A stretch of DNA of 64,000 bases. Origin: Pseudarthrobacter siccitolerans (GTDB taxonomy: Bacteria > Actinomycetota > Actinomycetes > Actinomycetales > Micrococcaceae). Of the stretch, positions 1 through 9,725 are shown piece by piece. Each line of letters opens with the position of its first letter. The first letter of the stretch is position 1. A model generated the notes under the pieces. It saw only the letters and a program-made list of their open reading frames with translations. It did not search any database and was not told the DNA's origin. Both the position numbers and the translations under genes were made by a program. The DNA lies in the NCBI RefSeq assembly GCF_030823375.1, contig NZ_JAUSXB010000001.1, positions 868,001 through 932,000 of the forward strand, in the 5' to 3' direction.

Positions 1-649
1 TGAAGCCGAACCAGCCGAACCAGAGGATGGCTGCGCCGAGCATCACGAACGGGATGTTGTGCGGGCGGTGGTTCGGGTCCTTGCCGAAGCCCTTGCGGTT
101 GCCGATGATCAGGACCAGTACCAGGGCCGCGACGCCTGCGTTGATGTGGACCACGGTGCCACCGGCGAAGTCGATGGCGGGTCCGAGTGCCTGTCCCACG
201 GCACCCTCGGGGCCGAACAGTCCGCCGCCCCAGACCATGTAGGCCAGCGGGCAGTACACCAGTGTGACCCAGACGGGGACGAACACGGTCCAGGCGCCGA
301 ACTTGGCGCGGTCGGCGATGGCGCCGCTGATCAGTGCGACGGTGATGATGGCGAAGGTGGCCGCGTAGCCAACCTTGATCAGTCCATCAGGTGTATCGAT
401 CCCCTCGAGGCCGAACGTAGCGAAGGGGTTGCCGACAATCTGCAGGAAACCTTCGCCGGAGCTCATGGATGCACCCCAGAGAACCCAGACAACGCCGACC
501 ATGCCGATGGAGATGAAGCTCATCATCATCATGTTCAGTGCGGCCTTGGCACGGGTCATGCCGCCATAGAAAAATGCCAGACCTGGTGTCATGAACAGCA
601 CAAGGGCTGCCGCCACCATGATCCAAACGTGACCTGCGGTAAGTTCCAT
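1..649 (-). CDS. amtB: Ammonium transporter AmtB/Amt, N-terminal part (3' end outside window)
   Basis: Membrane channel that conducts ammonium/ammonia into the cell. Only the first 216 residues are in the window; the frame is still open at base 1. The visible part starts with a hydrophobic helix, then the Amt-typical GGMTRAKAALNM segment. It also carries the signature DFAGGTVVHIN, which contains the Asp of the ammonium recruitment site (about residue 160) and the first of the twin pore His (about 168). The ATG at 649 is preceded by a GGACGTGCACC stretch rather than a clear ribosome-binding site. In related actinobacteria amtB sits next to ftsY and is followed by glnB/glnD, which would lie to the left of this window (family knowledge). 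Family identity is secure; regulation by nitrogen is inferred. Confidence 0.93.
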   Translation of the reverse strand, partial: MELTAGHVWIMVAAALVLFMTPGLAFFYGGMTRAKAALNMMMMSFISIGMVGVVWVLWGASMSSGEGFLQIVGNPFATFGLEGIDTPDGLIKVGYAATFAIITVALISGAIADRAKFGAWTVFVPVWVTLVYCPLAYMVWGGGLFGPEGAVGQALGPAIDFAGGTVVHINAGVAALVLVLIIGNRKGFGKDPNHRPHNIPFVMLGAAILWFGWFGF

Positions 650-875
650 GGTGCACGTCCTCTCTCATCGATTCTTGCGGAGTCCTCCGCCTGCCAACGC
701 CTTTTCGCGTCCTGTAAAGAGTTTGTCGTTGGCGTGTTTCGCCCGCGGAGGATTTAGATTGCCGGCCTGTTACAACAACCTCTAGGAAGTAAATGGTGCA
801 TATCGCACTTGTTACGGTTGTGTTTCCTCGTTCCCGCCGGCACCTGGCCCACCTGACTGCAAGGATTTCCGCACC

Positions 876-2117
876 ATGACGGCAGCACCCCGCGGAAGCG
901 GCGCCACTTCAAGGATCCTGGCCCGCCTTCGGCCGAATCGGGACCGGCTTCCGCGCGACATCAAGGTGATGCTCGTTGCCGCGTTCCTGATTGCGCTTGG
1001 ATTCGGGCTTGTTGCGCCCGTATTGCCGCAATTCGCAACAACCTTTGGGGTGGGCAACACCGAGGCATCCGTGATTGTTGCCATCTTCGCGTTCATGCGG
1101 CTGGTCTTTGCTCCCGCCGGCGGGAGCCTGATCGGCAAGGTGGGTGAACGGCCCGTCTACGTGGCCGGGCTCCTCATCGTGGCCGTGTCGACGGCGGCCT
1201 GCGCCTTTGCCCAGGACTACTGGCAGCTGCTGCTCTTCCGTGGGCTCGGCGGTGCCGGCTCCGTGATGTTCACTGTGGCGTCGATGGCCCTGGTGATCCG
1301 GCTCGCGCCGCCGGAGAGCCGCGGCCGGGTTTCCGGGGCATACGCGTCAGCGTTCCTTGTCGGCAACGTGTGCGGTCCCATTGTAGGCGGGTTGTTGGCC
1401 GGGTTCGGCCTCCGGATACCCTTCCTGGCCTATGCCGCGGCGCTGGTCGTTGCCGCGCTGGTGGTGCAGACACAGCTGAGCCACCAGCGCCGCGGATCAG
1501 CGAGCGAACAGCAGCGGGCACCGGACATGCACTTTGGGGAGGCCCTGGCAACCGGCGCGTACCGGGCTGCGCTGGCATCCAGTTTCGCGAACGGCTGGGG
1601 CACGTTCGGTGTCCGGATGGCCACTGTTCCGCTGTTGGCCGCTGCTGTCTTCGGCGCCGGTCCGGAGGCGGCGGGGCTGGCGTTGGCCGTCTTCGCCGCA
1701 GGCAATGCCGCGGCGCTGACCTTTTCGGGCAGGTTGGCGGACAGCATGGGGCGCAGGCCCATGATGATCGCGGGGCTGCTGGTGGCGGGCGCCGCCACTG
1801 CTGCCATCGGGTTCGCTGACCAGCTCGGGTGGTTCCTGGCCGCCTCCGCAGTGGCCGGCGTCGGCTCCGGGCTGTTCGGGCCCGCCCAGCAGGCGGCCGT
1901 CGCAGACGTGATCGGCACCGGGCGGTCAGGCGGCAAGGTGCTGGCTGTGTTCCAGATGGCGTCCGACGTCGGAGCGATCGTTGGGCCTGTCGCGGCCGGT
2001 GTGCTCGCGGACCGTTTGGGCTATGGCTGGGCTTTCGGGGTTACCGGCGGCATCATGCTGCTGGCAGCGGGCGCGTGGCTCGGCACCAGGGAGACCCTCA
2101 AACCCGCCAAGGCCTGA
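876..2117 (+). CDS. Major facilitator superfamily (MFS) transporter, drug-exporter type
   Basis: Predicted 413-residue inner-membrane transporter with about 12 hydrophobic helices. The N-terminal ~30 residues are basic and cytoplasmic. Two copies of the loop 2-3 MFS motif are visible: GSLIGKVGERPVY near residue 83 and GRLADSMGRRPMM near 284, one per six-helix half. The second is the fuller match. Length is normal for 12-helix H+ antiporters of the DHA1 type. It is convergent with ftsY (15 bp between stops) and divergent from amtB, and no regulator is attached. Substrate cannot be told from sequence; drug or metabolite export is a family-level guess. Confidence 0.88.
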   Translation: MTAAPRGSGATSRILARLRPNRDRLPRDIKVMLVAAFLIALGFGLVAPVLPQFATTFGVGNTEASVIVAIFAFMRLVFAPAGGSLIGKVGERPVYVAGLLIVAVSTAACAFAQDYWQLLLFRGLGGAGSVMFTVASMALVIRLAPPESRGRVSGAYASAFLVGNVCGPIVGGLLAGFGLRIPFLAYAAALVVAALVVQTQLSHQRRGSASEQQRAPDMHFGEALATGAYRAALASSFANGWGTFGVRMATVPLLAAAVFGAGPEAAGLALAVFAAGNAAALTFSGRLADSMGRRPMMIAGLLVAGAATAAIGFADQLGWFLAASAVAGVGSGLFGPAQQAAVADVIGTGRSGGKVLAVFQMASDVGAIVGPVAAGVLADRLGYGWAFGVTGGIMLLAAGAWLGTRETLKPAKA

Positions 2118-2132
2118 GGGTCTCCGGCGGGA

Positions 2133-3341
2133 CTAGTTCAGCAGGGCGTCCACAAATGCTTCGGCCTCGAAGGGCGCGAGGTCGTCCGCGCCTTCGCCCA
2201 GTCCGATGAGCTTGACCGGAACGCCAAGGGATTTCTGGATGGCGACCACGATGCCGCCCTTGGCCGTGCCGTCCAGCTTGGTGAGGACGATGCCCGTGAT
2301 GTTGACCACTTCTGCAAACACCCGCGCCTGGTTCAGCCCGTTCTGGCCGGTGGTGGCGTCCAGCACCAGGAGGACCTCATCCACCTCAGCCAGCTTTTCC
2401 ACGACGCGCTTGACCTTCCCGAGCTCGTCCATGAGGCCAACCTTGTTCTGGAGCCGGCCGGCGGTGTCAATCATGACCACGTCGACTTCCTGGTCGATGC
2501 CGGCCTTGACCGCCTCGTAGGCAACAGAGGCGGGATCGGCGCCGTCGATGTCCGATTTGACGGTGGGGACGCCCACGCGCTGGCCCCAGGTGGCCAACTG
2601 CTCGGCGGCAGCGGCCCGGAAGGTGTCTGCGGCACCCAGGAGGACGTCCTTGTCCTCCGCCACCAGCACGCGGGCGAGCTTGCCCACGGTAGTGGTCTTG
2701 CCGACGCCGTTCACGCCGACGACCATCATCACGGCAGGCTTGCCGTCGTGGCGCTGGACATTGAGGGTGCGGTCCATCGCGGGATCTACGAGCTTGATGA
2801 GTTCTTCCCGGAGCAGCACCTTGACGTGCTCCGGGGTCCGGGTGCCCAGCACCTTGACCCGCTCACGCAGGGCGTCAACCAGCTGCATGGTCGGTTCGGT
2901 GCCAAGGTCAGCCAGGAGGAGGGTTTCCTCAACTTCGTCCCAGACGGTTTCGTCGATGTTGTCGCTGGACAGCAGGGCCAGGAGGCCCTTGCCCATGATG
3001 TTGTTGGAGCGGACGAGCCGTTCGCGAAGGCGCATGAGCCGGCCGGCTACCGGCAGCGGCGTCTCTACCGGGATGACCTCCAGCCCCGCCGCGTCGTCCG
3101 GGACTGTGGTGGTGTCCAGTTCCTCCAGGTCCACGGTATCGGCGGCCGTGCCGTCCGTGGTGGTGGCCGACCTGTCCTCGACCGCCGTGCTGCCGCCCCG
3201 GGGCAGTACGGGATCGTTGGCGTCCCGGGTGCCCGGGTACTGGTTGATGTTTTTCCGCGTCTTGAGCAGGACCGGAATCAGCCCGCCAATAACCGCCAAG
3301 GCAGCAACAATGGACAAAATTATGGGGAGGATGTCATTCAC
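2133..3341 (-). CDS. ftsY: Signal recognition particle receptor FtsY
   Basis: SRP receptor GTPase that docks ribosome-nascent-chain/SRP complexes at the translocon. 402 residues: an N-terminal membrane anchor (residues 4-27), a short acidic linker (about 50-95), a helical N domain (about 100-190) and the G domain. G-domain motifs are GVNGVGKTT (209-217), DTFRAAAAEQL (239-249), DTAGRL (292-297) and TKLDGTAKGG (354-363), the SRP-family GTPase set. The GTG start at 3341 has GGGGA directly upstream. It is the last gene of the yceD-rpmF-rnc-mutM-smc-ftsY cluster, 70 bp after smc. Confidence 0.97.
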   Translation of the reverse strand: MNDILPIILSIVAALAVIGGLIPVLLKTRKNINQYPGTRDANDPVLPRGGSTAVEDRSATTTDGTAADTVDLEELDTTTVPDDAAGLEVIPVETPLPVAGRLMRLRERLVRSNNIMGKGLLALLSSDNIDETVWDEVEETLLLADLGTEPTMQLVDALRERVKVLGTRTPEHVKVLLREELIKLVDPAMDRTLNVQRHDGKPAVMMVVGVNGVGKTTTVGKLARVLVAEDKDVLLGAADTFRAAAAEQLATWGQRVGVPTVKSDIDGADPASVAYEAVKAGIDQEVDVVMIDTAGRLQNKVGLMDELGKVKRVVEKLAEVDEVLLVLDATTGQNGLNQARVFAEVVNITGIVLTKLDGTAKGGIVVAIQKSLGVPVKLIGLGEGADDLAPFEAEAFVDALLN

Positions 3342-3411
3342 TCCCCTAGCTTCTCACACAGGCATGACGCGTGATTGACGCCAAACGGGCACCGCCCGCC
3401 GCCAGACGCGC

Positions 3412-6400
3412 CTAGACCTCAGCTGCCAGGCGCTGGCTGATCACGGTGGACACGCCGTCGCCCCTCATGGTCACGCCGTAGAGTGCGTCCGCCACTTCCA
3501 TGGTCCGCTTCTGGTGGGTGATGACAATGAGCTGGCTGGACTCCCGGAGCTCCTCAAAGATGGTGATGAGCCTGCCCAGGTTGGTGTCATCCAAGGCAGC
3601 CTCCACCTCATCCATCACATAGAAGGGCGACGGGCGCGCCTTAAAGATGGCCACCAGCAGGGCGACGGCGGTCAGCGAGCGCTCACCGCCGGACAGCAGC
3701 GACAGGCGCTTGATCTTCTTGCCCGCAGGGCGGGCCTCCACGTCAATACCGGTGGTCAGCATGTCCCCCGGATCCGTGAGGACCAGCCGTCCCTCGCCGC
3801 CGGGGAACAGCCGCTCAAAGACCCTGATGAACTGCGCCTGGGTATCCTCGAAGGCTTCGGTGAAGACCCGCTGTACGCGGTCGTCCACTTCCTTGATGAT
3901 GTCCAGCAGGTCCTTGCGGCTGGCTTTCAGGTCCTCCAGTTGCGTGCTGAGGAACTGGTGGCGCTCCTCGAGCGCGGCGAATTCCTCCAGTGCCAGGGGG
4001 TTCACCCGGCCCAGGCTGGAGAGGTCGCGTTCGGCTTTCCGGAGCCGTTTCTCCTGCTCCTCGCGGACGTAAGGCTTTCCCCCGATGATTTCCGTTCCGG
4101 CGGCGTCCACCGGGGCGCGCAGGGCCGCCCACTTGTCGGCGCTTTCCCCGGCCGGGACCGGAACGGGAACGTCCGGCCCGTAGTCCGTCACCAGGGCGTC
4201 CGGGGTAATTCCGAGCTCATCAATGGAGCGGCTTTCGAGGGCTTCGATCCGGGCCAGTTGCTGTGCGCGGGCCAACTCATCCCGGTGCACATTGTCCGTG
4301 AGTTCGGCCAGTTCCCGGGCGAAGGTGTCGTTCGCTGACCGGATGTGCAGCAGTTCGCTATCCCGCTGTTCCCGGTTCTCCTCCGCAAGGTCGCGCTCGT
4401 GCCGTGCGACGTCCACGGACACATCCATGTACCGCAGGGCGAGTTCGACGGCGGCTGCGACGGCCGCGGCACGTTTCGCCTGGGCGCGCCGGCTGCGGGC
4501 CCGTTCCGCGGCTTCCTCGCGCGCGCGGCGTTCGGTGGCCGCCGCACGCTCCAGTGACGCAACCCGGTTTTGGGTGGCGGCGAGTTGTTCTTCGGCGCTG
4601 CGCAGCGACAACCGTGCCTCCACCTCGGCGGCCCGGGCTGCTGCCGCCGCGGCGGCAAGGGCATCCCGATGCCCGGTGGAGGGCTCCTGCTCCAGCGGCG
4701 CTTCCTGGGCGGCGGCCAGCCGCGCGGCCACGGCAGCGAGCGCCTCCTCTTCCGCCGCAACGTTTTGCTCGGCCCGCGCCAGCGACGCCGCCAGCCTCTC
4801 GCTTTCACCCACGGCACTGCGGAGCACGGAATTGAGGTGTCCCAGCCGCTCGGCAACAGCGGCCAGCCTCGCATCTGACTCATGCAGCCGGTCAAGGGCG
4901 GCGTCGGCCCGGTCCTGCGCCTCTGACCGCCGGGCCTCGGCGCCGGCCAGGGCGAACCTGCTGCGCTCAAGCCCAGCGGTGACGGCGGAGAGTTGGCCTT
5001 CGGCGTCGTCTACCGCAGCCTGGACTTCCAAAAGCGACGGGGCTTTGGCTGACCCGCCCGTGGCGGAAACAGCCGTAAAAATATCACCCGCCCGGGTCAC
5101 CGCGGTGATCTCTGGGTGGGCCGACACCACGGCGGCAGCTGCCTGGACGTCGGGGACGACGGCGATGCCGTTCAGCAGGTGCCTCACCGCCGGGGCGGAC
5201 AATCCGGCGTCCCTGATGAGTCCGGCAGCCCATTCGGCTCCCTCGGGGAGGGACGGCGCCGGGCGGGCCTCAGCTCCGGAAGCGGCACCTGCGGAAGCCA
5301 GCAGGAGCGACGCGCGGCCGGCGTCGTCATCCTTCAGAACCTGAACCACTGCTGCCGCCGTCTCCTCGTCGCGGACCAGCACCGCTTCGGAAGCCTCCCC
5401 CAGGGCAGCGGCTATTGCCGTTTCAAAGCCCGGTTCCACGGTGAGTTCCGCGGCGAGGCTTCCCAGCACTCCTGCCACGCCTGCCTGCAGGACATGGGCC
5501 GCACCGTCTTTCCTGGTGAGGCCAAGTTTCAGGGCGTCCAGGCGCGCCGCGAGGGCATCACGCTTCCGGATTCCCTCGCTGACGGCGGCGGTCAACCCGG
5601 AGATTTCCTGCAGCACCGCGTCCAGGGCCTCGCTGGCGGCCTCGTAGTCCGCATCAAGGGATTCCTCGCCCTCCTCCACCCCGGCCACCTGGTTTTCAAG
5701 CGCTGTGAACTCGGATTGTGCCCGGGCGCGCCGCTCCAGCCCCGCGGCCTGGGACTCCCGGAGCCTGCCCAGCTCAGCCTGCGCGGATTCCACGCGGGAC
5801 CGTGCAGCGGCAACCTGCCCGGCGAGCCGTGCCAGTCCTTCGCGCCGGTCAGCGGCGGCCCGCAGAACTGCTGTGAGCCGTTTGTCTTCGGCTAGTGCTG
5901 CAGCTTCGGCTTGCGCCTTTGCCGCACTGGCCGTCTCCAGGGCACTCCGCCTGTCCAGGATGTGGCGTTCGAGTTCGGCGAGCTCCTCCCGGACCCGGGC
6001 GGCCTGGCGCTCCAGCTGTTCAGGGTCCCGGCCGGCGGGGGCCGGCTCAGTGGAACCGAGCAGGCGGCTGCGTTCCCGGGCCAGCGAGCCGAGGGAGCGG
6101 AGCCGTTCACGCGAGGCTGTCAGCCGGTACCAGGTGTCGCGTGCCGCGTTCAGTTTTGGCGTTGCCTCGGCGGCGAGCTGCTCCAGGGCGGCCTGCTGCC
6201 GGCGGCCGGCAACCAGTTCCTGCTCGACGGCGACGCGGCGGGTTTTCAGTGCGGCTTCATCTGCCACGTCCTGCTCCAGAGCTTGCTGCAGCTGGACGAG
6301 GTCATCCGCCAACAGCCTGGCCCGTGCGTCGCGGACGTCGAACTGGACACGCTGGGCCCTGCGGGCAACCTCAGCCTGTTTGCCGAGCGGGGTGAGCTGG

Positions 6401-6999
6401 CGCCTGATTTCTCCGGTGAGGTCGGTGAGGCGCTGCAGGTTGGCCTGCATGGCCTCCAGCTTGCGCACTGTCCGTTCCTTGCGGCGGCGGTGCTTGAGGA
6501 TGCCGGCCGCTTCCTCAATGAAACCGCGGCGGTCCTCCGGGGTGGCGTGCAGGACCCTGTCCAGCTGGCCCTGGCCCACGATGACGTGCATCTCGCGGCC
6601 CAGGCCGGAGTCGGAGAGCAGTTCCTGGATGTCCAGCAGTCGGCAGCTGGCACCATTGATGGCGTACTCGGACCCGCCCGCGCGGAAAAGCGTCCGCGCG
6701 ATGGTCACCTCGCTGTACTCGATGGGCAAGGCACCGTCGGTGTTGTCGATGGTCAGCGAGACGTGGGCGCGCCCGAGCGGTGGCCGGCCTGAGGTTCCGG
6801 CGAAGATGACGTCCTCCATCTTCCCGCCGCGGAGGGTCTTGGCACCCTGCTCCCCCATGACCCAGGCCAGGGCATCCACCACGTTGGACTTGCCGGAGCC
6901 ATTCGGGCCCACCACGGCGGTGACGCCTGGTTCGAACTCGAAGGTGGTGGCGGACGCAAATGACTTGAACCCCCGGACGGTCAGGCTTTTGAGGTGCAA
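3412..6999 (-). CDS. smc: Chromosome segregation ATPase SMC
   Basis: Condensin subunit that compacts and segregates the chromosome with ScpA/ScpB. About 1195 residues in the classical order: N-terminal ATPase lobe with Walker A GPNGSGKSN (about 31-39); long Ala/Glu/Arg-rich coiled coil; a globular hinge near the middle (Gly-rich, about 500-680); the returning coiled coil; and the C-terminal lobe with ABC signature LLSGGERSLTA and Walker B FYVMDEVEAALDDTN. I prefer the TTG at 6999 because SMC proteins begin with the HLKSLTVRGFKSF strand. An in-frame GTG at 7032 would add 11 residues. An AGGAG lies 12 nt before the TTG, rather far. Normal length, no defects. Confidence 0.95.
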   Translation of the reverse strand: MHLKSLTVRGFKSFASATTFEFEPGVTAVVGPNGSGKSNVVDALAWVMGEQGAKTLRGGKMEDVIFAGTSGRPPLGRAHVSLTIDNTDGALPIEYSEVTIARTLFRAGGSEYAINGASCRLLDIQELLSDSGLGREMHVIVGQGQLDRVLHATPEDRRGFIEEAAGILKHRRRKERTVRKLEAMQANLQRLTDLTGEIRRQLTPLGKQAEVARRAQRVQFDVRDARARLLADDLVQLQQALEQDVADEAALKTRRVAVEQELVAGRRQQAALEQLAAEATPKLNAARDTWYRLTASRERLRSLGSLARERSRLLGSTEPAPAGRDPEQLERQAARVREELAELERHILDRRSALETASAAKAQAEAAALAEDKRLTAVLRAAADRREGLARLAGQVAAARSRVESAQAELGRLRESQAAGLERRARAQSEFTALENQVAGVEEGEESLDADYEAASEALDAVLQEISGLTAAVSEGIRKRDALAARLDALKLGLTRKDGAAHVLQAGVAGVLGSLAAELTVEPGFETAIAAALGEASEAVLVRDEETAAAVVQVLKDDDAGRASLLLASAGAASGAEARPAPSLPEGAEWAAGLIRDAGLSAPAVRHLLNGIAVVPDVQAAAAVVSAHPEITAVTRAGDIFTAVSATGGSAKAPSLLEVQAAVDDAEGQLSAVTAGLERSRFALAGAEARRSEAQDRADAALDRLHESDARLAAVAERLGHLNSVLRSAVGESERLAASLARAEQNVAAEEEALAAVAARLAAAQEAPLEQEPSTGHRDALAAAAAAARAAEVEARLSLRSAEEQLAATQNRVASLERAAATERRAREEAAERARSRRAQAKRAAAVAAAVELALRYMDVSVDVARHERDLAEENREQRDSELLHIRSANDTFARELAELTDNVHRDELARAQQLARIEALESRSIDELGITPDALVTDYGPDVPVPVPAGESADKWAALRAPVDAAGTEIIGGKPYVREEQEKRLRKAERDLSSLGRVNPLALEEFAALEERHQFLSTQLEDLKASRKDLLDIIKEVDDRVQRVFTEAFEDTQAQFIRVFERLFPGGEGRLVLTDPGDMLTTGIDVEARPAGKKIKRLSLLSGGERSLTAVALLVAIFKARPSPFYVMDEVEAALDDTNLGRLITIFEELRESSQLIVITHQKRTMEVADALYGVTMRGDGVSTVISQRLAAEV

Positions 7000-7095
7000 G
7001 GCGTTTCGGATCTCCTGGCTGGCGTGTGGCACATGCTTCGCTGCACCAAATCTACTGCGTCGTGGTGGAATGCCCGGGATTTAGCAGCAGGCGGA

Positions 7096-8067
7096 CTACC
7101 AGCGGCCGTTCCGGGGGCGGGGCTGGCAGACCGGACAGGTGTGTGAGGAACGGTTCATGAACTGGTCGCGGCGAATCACTGCATGGATTCCCGCAGCGGC
7201 GCACCGCTTGCACGGCTGTCCCTCCCGGCCATAGGCGTTGAGGGACCGGTCGAAGTACCCGGAAGCGCCATTGACGTTCACATACAGCGAGTCGAAGCTG
7301 GTTCCGCCGGCGGCCAGCGCATCGAGCATCACGTCACGTGCGCTGCCCAGCACCCTTTCCGCTTCGGCCCGGCGGAGGGTGTCCGTGGGCCGGGCAAAGT
7401 GCAGGCGCGCACGCCACAGTGCTTCGTCGGCGTAGATGTTGCCGATGCCGGATACCAGCCCTTGGTCCAGCAACGCCCGTTTGAGTCCGGTTTTGCGCTT
7501 GCGGAGGCGGCGGTAGAAAAGGTCAAACGAGAAGGCCGGGTCCAGAGGATCCCGTGCGATGTGCGATGCTTCCTCTGCTATCAGCGGGAGGGGCGATTCG
7601 GCGAGTCCGCCAGGGCCGCCGTCGTCCGTTGGTACCAGCGAGGTGACGAACAATCCGCCGAAGATCCGCTGGTCCACGAACCGCAATTGTTCGGGCATGC
7701 CGTCGCTGGAACTCAAACGGAACCGCACTTTGAGGTGCTTCTCGTCCGGAACGCTTCCGTCCTGCAGAAGCAGTTGGCCGCTCATCCCGAGATGGGCCAT
7801 CAGTGCCACGGCGGGACGGCCGACGACGGAAGGGCTTGGATCCAGGGTGCCGGCGGGGGCGTCCAGCAGCGGCATCCAGAGGAACTTGCCCCGCCGCACG
7901 ACGTCGGCGACGGTGGCCCCCTCGAGGTTCCCGACGAAATCCCCGGCACCCAGCGCATGGCGGCGGATTGATCGTTCGTCAAGGACGTCCACGCCCTCGA
8001 TGGTCCGGCCGCGGACCCAGCTCACCAGGCCGCGGCGGACCACCTCAACTTCGGGAAGTTCGGGCAC
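7096..8067 (-). CDS. mutM: Formamidopyrimidine-DNA glycosylase (Fpg/MutM)
   Basis: Base-excision repair enzyme removing 8-oxoguanine and formamidopyrimidines, with AP-lyase activity. The GTG at 8067 gives the N-terminus [13 protein letters not shown] after Met removal. The resulting N-terminal Pro is the catalytic nucleophile and Glu next to it is conserved, so this start is functionally forced even though the frame stays open upstream to 8160. The C-terminus has the Fpg zinc finger (CKRC ... CPVC) with the conserved RSSHTCPVC end. 323 residues; the family is usually 270-300, and an extra stretch rich in Gly/Pro/Ser lies near residues 150-165. The start lies 5 bp after the rnc stop, so it is probably co-translated. 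Confidence 0.95.
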   Translation of the reverse strand: MPELPEVEVVRRGLVSWVRGRTIEGVDVLDERSIRRHALGAGDFVGNLEGATVADVVRRGKFLWMPLLDAPAGTLDPSPSVVGRPAVALMAHLGMSGQLLLQDGSVPDEKHLKVRFRLSSSDGMPEQLRFVDQRIFGGLFVTSLVPTDDGGPGGLAESPLPLIAEEASHIARDPLDPAFSFDLFYRRLRKRKTGLKRALLDQGLVSGIGNIYADEALWRARLHFARPTDTLRRAEAERVLGSARDVMLDALAAGGTSFDSLYVNVNGASGYFDRSLNAYGREGQPCKRCAAAGIHAVIRRDQFMNRSSHTCPVCQPRPRNGRW

Positions 8068-8072
8068 AACGC

Positions 8073-8819
8073 CTACTTGGCGGCGATGGAGCCGGCTGAC
8101 TTGCCGCCGGTGGCGGAAGCGGGAGCCTTTGACGCGGCAGTGCCGGAAAGGGCGCGCCACGCATCAGCGGCAGCTTCCTGCTCCGCTTCCTTTTTCGAGT
8201 GGCCGGTACCACTGCCGTAGGCCGTGCCGCCGATGTGCAGGACTGCTGTAAAAACCCGTGCGTGGTCCGGGCCGGAACCCTCCACCGCATAGTGGATGGT
8301 TCCGAGCTGGCGGCTGGCCGCAAGTTCCTGGATGCTGGTTTTCCAGTCGGTCCCGGCGCCCAGGGCAGCCGCGTCCTTCAGCAGGGGCCCGATCAGCCGC
8401 ATCACGAGCTGGCGGGCCGTCTCAATATCGTTGGACACGTAGGTGGCACCGATCAAGGCCTCCATGGTGTCTGCAAGGATCGACGCCTTGTTTTTTCCCT
8501 CAGTGAGCTTTTCGCCCTGCCCGAGGTAGATGAATTCGCCAATGCCCAGGCTACGCCCGATGCCGGCAAGGGCCCGGGTGCTGACTACAGCCGACCGGCG
8601 CTTGGCAAGATCGCCTTCGGGAAGGTCCGGGTTGTCCCGGTACAGGGCGTCCGTTACGGAGAACCCCAGGATGGAGTCACCCAGGAATTCGAGCCGCTCG
8701 TTGGTGGGGATGCCGCCGTTTTCGTAGGCGTAGGAACGGTGTGTGAGCGCAAGACGAAGCGTCCCGGCGTCAATAGAGACACCGAGACGCTTCAGAAGCT
8801 CTTCAGTTGAAGACATCAT
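8073..8819 (-). CDS. rnc: Ribonuclease III
   Basis: Double-strand-specific endoribonuclease for rRNA and mRNA processing. 248 residues: the catalytic domain carries the signature [14 protein letters not shown] (about 40-53) with the Mg-binding acidic residues, and a second acidic patch DTMEALIGA lies near 117-125. The C-terminal third is a double-stranded-RNA-binding domain ([13 protein letters not shown] ... [14 protein letters not shown]). An Ala/Ser/Lys-rich tail of about 20 residues follows. An ATG repeat at the start leaves 8819 or 8816 possible. Located between rpmF (18 bp) and mutM (5 bp), the usual actinobacterial order. Confidence 0.96.
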   Translation of the reverse strand: MMSSTEELLKRLGVSIDAGTLRLALTHRSYAYENGGIPTNERLEFLGDSILGFSVTDALYRDNPDLPEGDLAKRRSAVVSTRALAGIGRSLGIGEFIYLGQGEKLTEGKNKASILADTMEALIGATYVSNDIETARQLVMRLIGPLLKDAAALGAGTDWKTSIQELAASRQLGTIHYAVEGSGPDHARVFTAVLHIGGTAYGSGTGHSKKEAEQEAAADAWRALSGTAASKAPASATGGKSAGSIAAK

Positions 8820-8837
8820 GTCAGCCTGAGTGGCCGA

Positions 8838-9041
8838 TTAGACGTCCGCGACCTTGCGGCCCTTGTACTCAAGGAACAGCGCAGTACCGGCCGAGTCGGT
8901 GACAACCTTGGCCTGGTGCGGCAGGCTGTAAGTAACCTGGCCGTTCTCCACGGTCTTCACCAGGTGGGGGGCGGTCGCCTTCCACTGCGAGCGGCGGGCG
9001 CGGGTATTCGAGCGAGACATTTTCCGCTTGGGAACAGCCAC
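8838..9041 (-). CDS. rpmF: 50S ribosomal protein L32
   Basis: Small basic protein of the large ribosomal subunit. 67 residues beginning [16 protein letters not shown], the diagnostic L32 N-terminus. The C-terminal half has no cysteines, so this is the zinc-free (C-minus) form of L32. It follows the YceD-family gene by 36 bp, the same pairing seen widely in bacteria (yceD-rpmF), and precedes rnc. Confidence 0.96.
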   Translation of the reverse strand: MAVPKRKMSRSNTRARRSQWKATAPHLVKTVENGQVTYSLPHQAKVVTDSAGTALFLEYKGRKVADV

Positions 9042-9077
9042 GGCTAACTCATTTCTCTCTAGACAAACACGTACAAA

Positions 9078-9626
9078 TCAATTTTGCCGGTCAGGCTTAG
9101 CCATATCAGCTAGGGCAGCCCAGCGAGGGTCCAAGACCTCGTGGTGGTGCCCCGGCTCGTCTTCCAGGCGAACTCCGCATTCGGAGCAAAGGCCCTGGCA
9201 GTCTTCCCGGCACACCGGCTGGAACGGCAGATTGGTGACAACCGCGTCCCGCAACACCGGTTCAAGATCGATTACATCGCGCTCGACTCGACGTTGCTCT
9301 TCATCATCTTCTTCGTCCGAAAGCTGTACGCCTTCATAGAAGAAAAGTTCTTGCACATTGACCTCAAGGTCATACGCAAGGGGATCCAGGCATCGGCCGC
9401 ATTCACCAGTTACTTCGGCAAGCGCGGTTCCAGATACCAGAATTCCTTCGTGTACGGCCTCAAACCTCAGATCCAGCTCGACATCCGAGCCTTCCTGAAC
9501 ACCAATGAGCGCCACACCAAGATCACCCGGTGCGGGTACATGTTCCTTCAGTGTCCGCATGCTTCCCGGACTGCGTCCGAGGTCCTTGACGTCGAACGCC
9601 AGGGGCGAACCAGCATCTCTTTTAAT
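9078..9626 (-). CDS. YceD/DUF177-family protein (probable rRNA/L32-linked factor), unusual start
   Basis: YceD-family protein, linked in other bacteria and plants to 23S rRNA accumulation and co-transcribed with L32. Two Cys pairs are visible: GECGRCLDPL and CREDCQGLCSECG near the C-terminus. The first in-frame ATG is at 9560 (160 residues). However, the frame upstream encodes SPLAFDVKDLGRSPGS, which matches the conserved N-terminal strand of the family (F-D-x-x-D/E-L-G-R-x-P-G). No ATG, GTG or TTG exists between that segment and the in-frame stop at 9663-9665. An ATT at 9624-9626 sits 5 nt after AGGAG, so I set the start there (182 residues). If that is wrong, the gene is 9078-9560 and lacks the conserved N-terminus. 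Confidence 0.85.
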   Translation of the reverse strand: MKRDAGSPLAFDVKDLGRSPGSMRTLKEHVPAPGDLGVALIGVQEGSDVELDLRFEAVHEGILVSGTALAEVTGECGRCLDPLAYDLEVNVQELFFYEGVQLSDEEDDEEQRRVERDVIDLEPVLRDAVVTNLPFQPVCREDCQGLCSECGVRLEDEPGHHHEVLDPRWAALADMAKPDRQN

Positions 9627-9725
9627 GAGAACTCCTGTTGAACATATGACCGACGTACCATCTTAGCCTGAAGAGCCGCGGGGACTCAAACCGACCAGCG
9701 GGGACCGCCGAAGTACCTGACCAGC

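Noticed and set aside
59..757. 232-residue plus-strand ORF opposite amtB
   Set aside because: His/Gly/Asp-rich composition with no domain; it is the antisense of the amtB coding sequence and crosses its promoter region.
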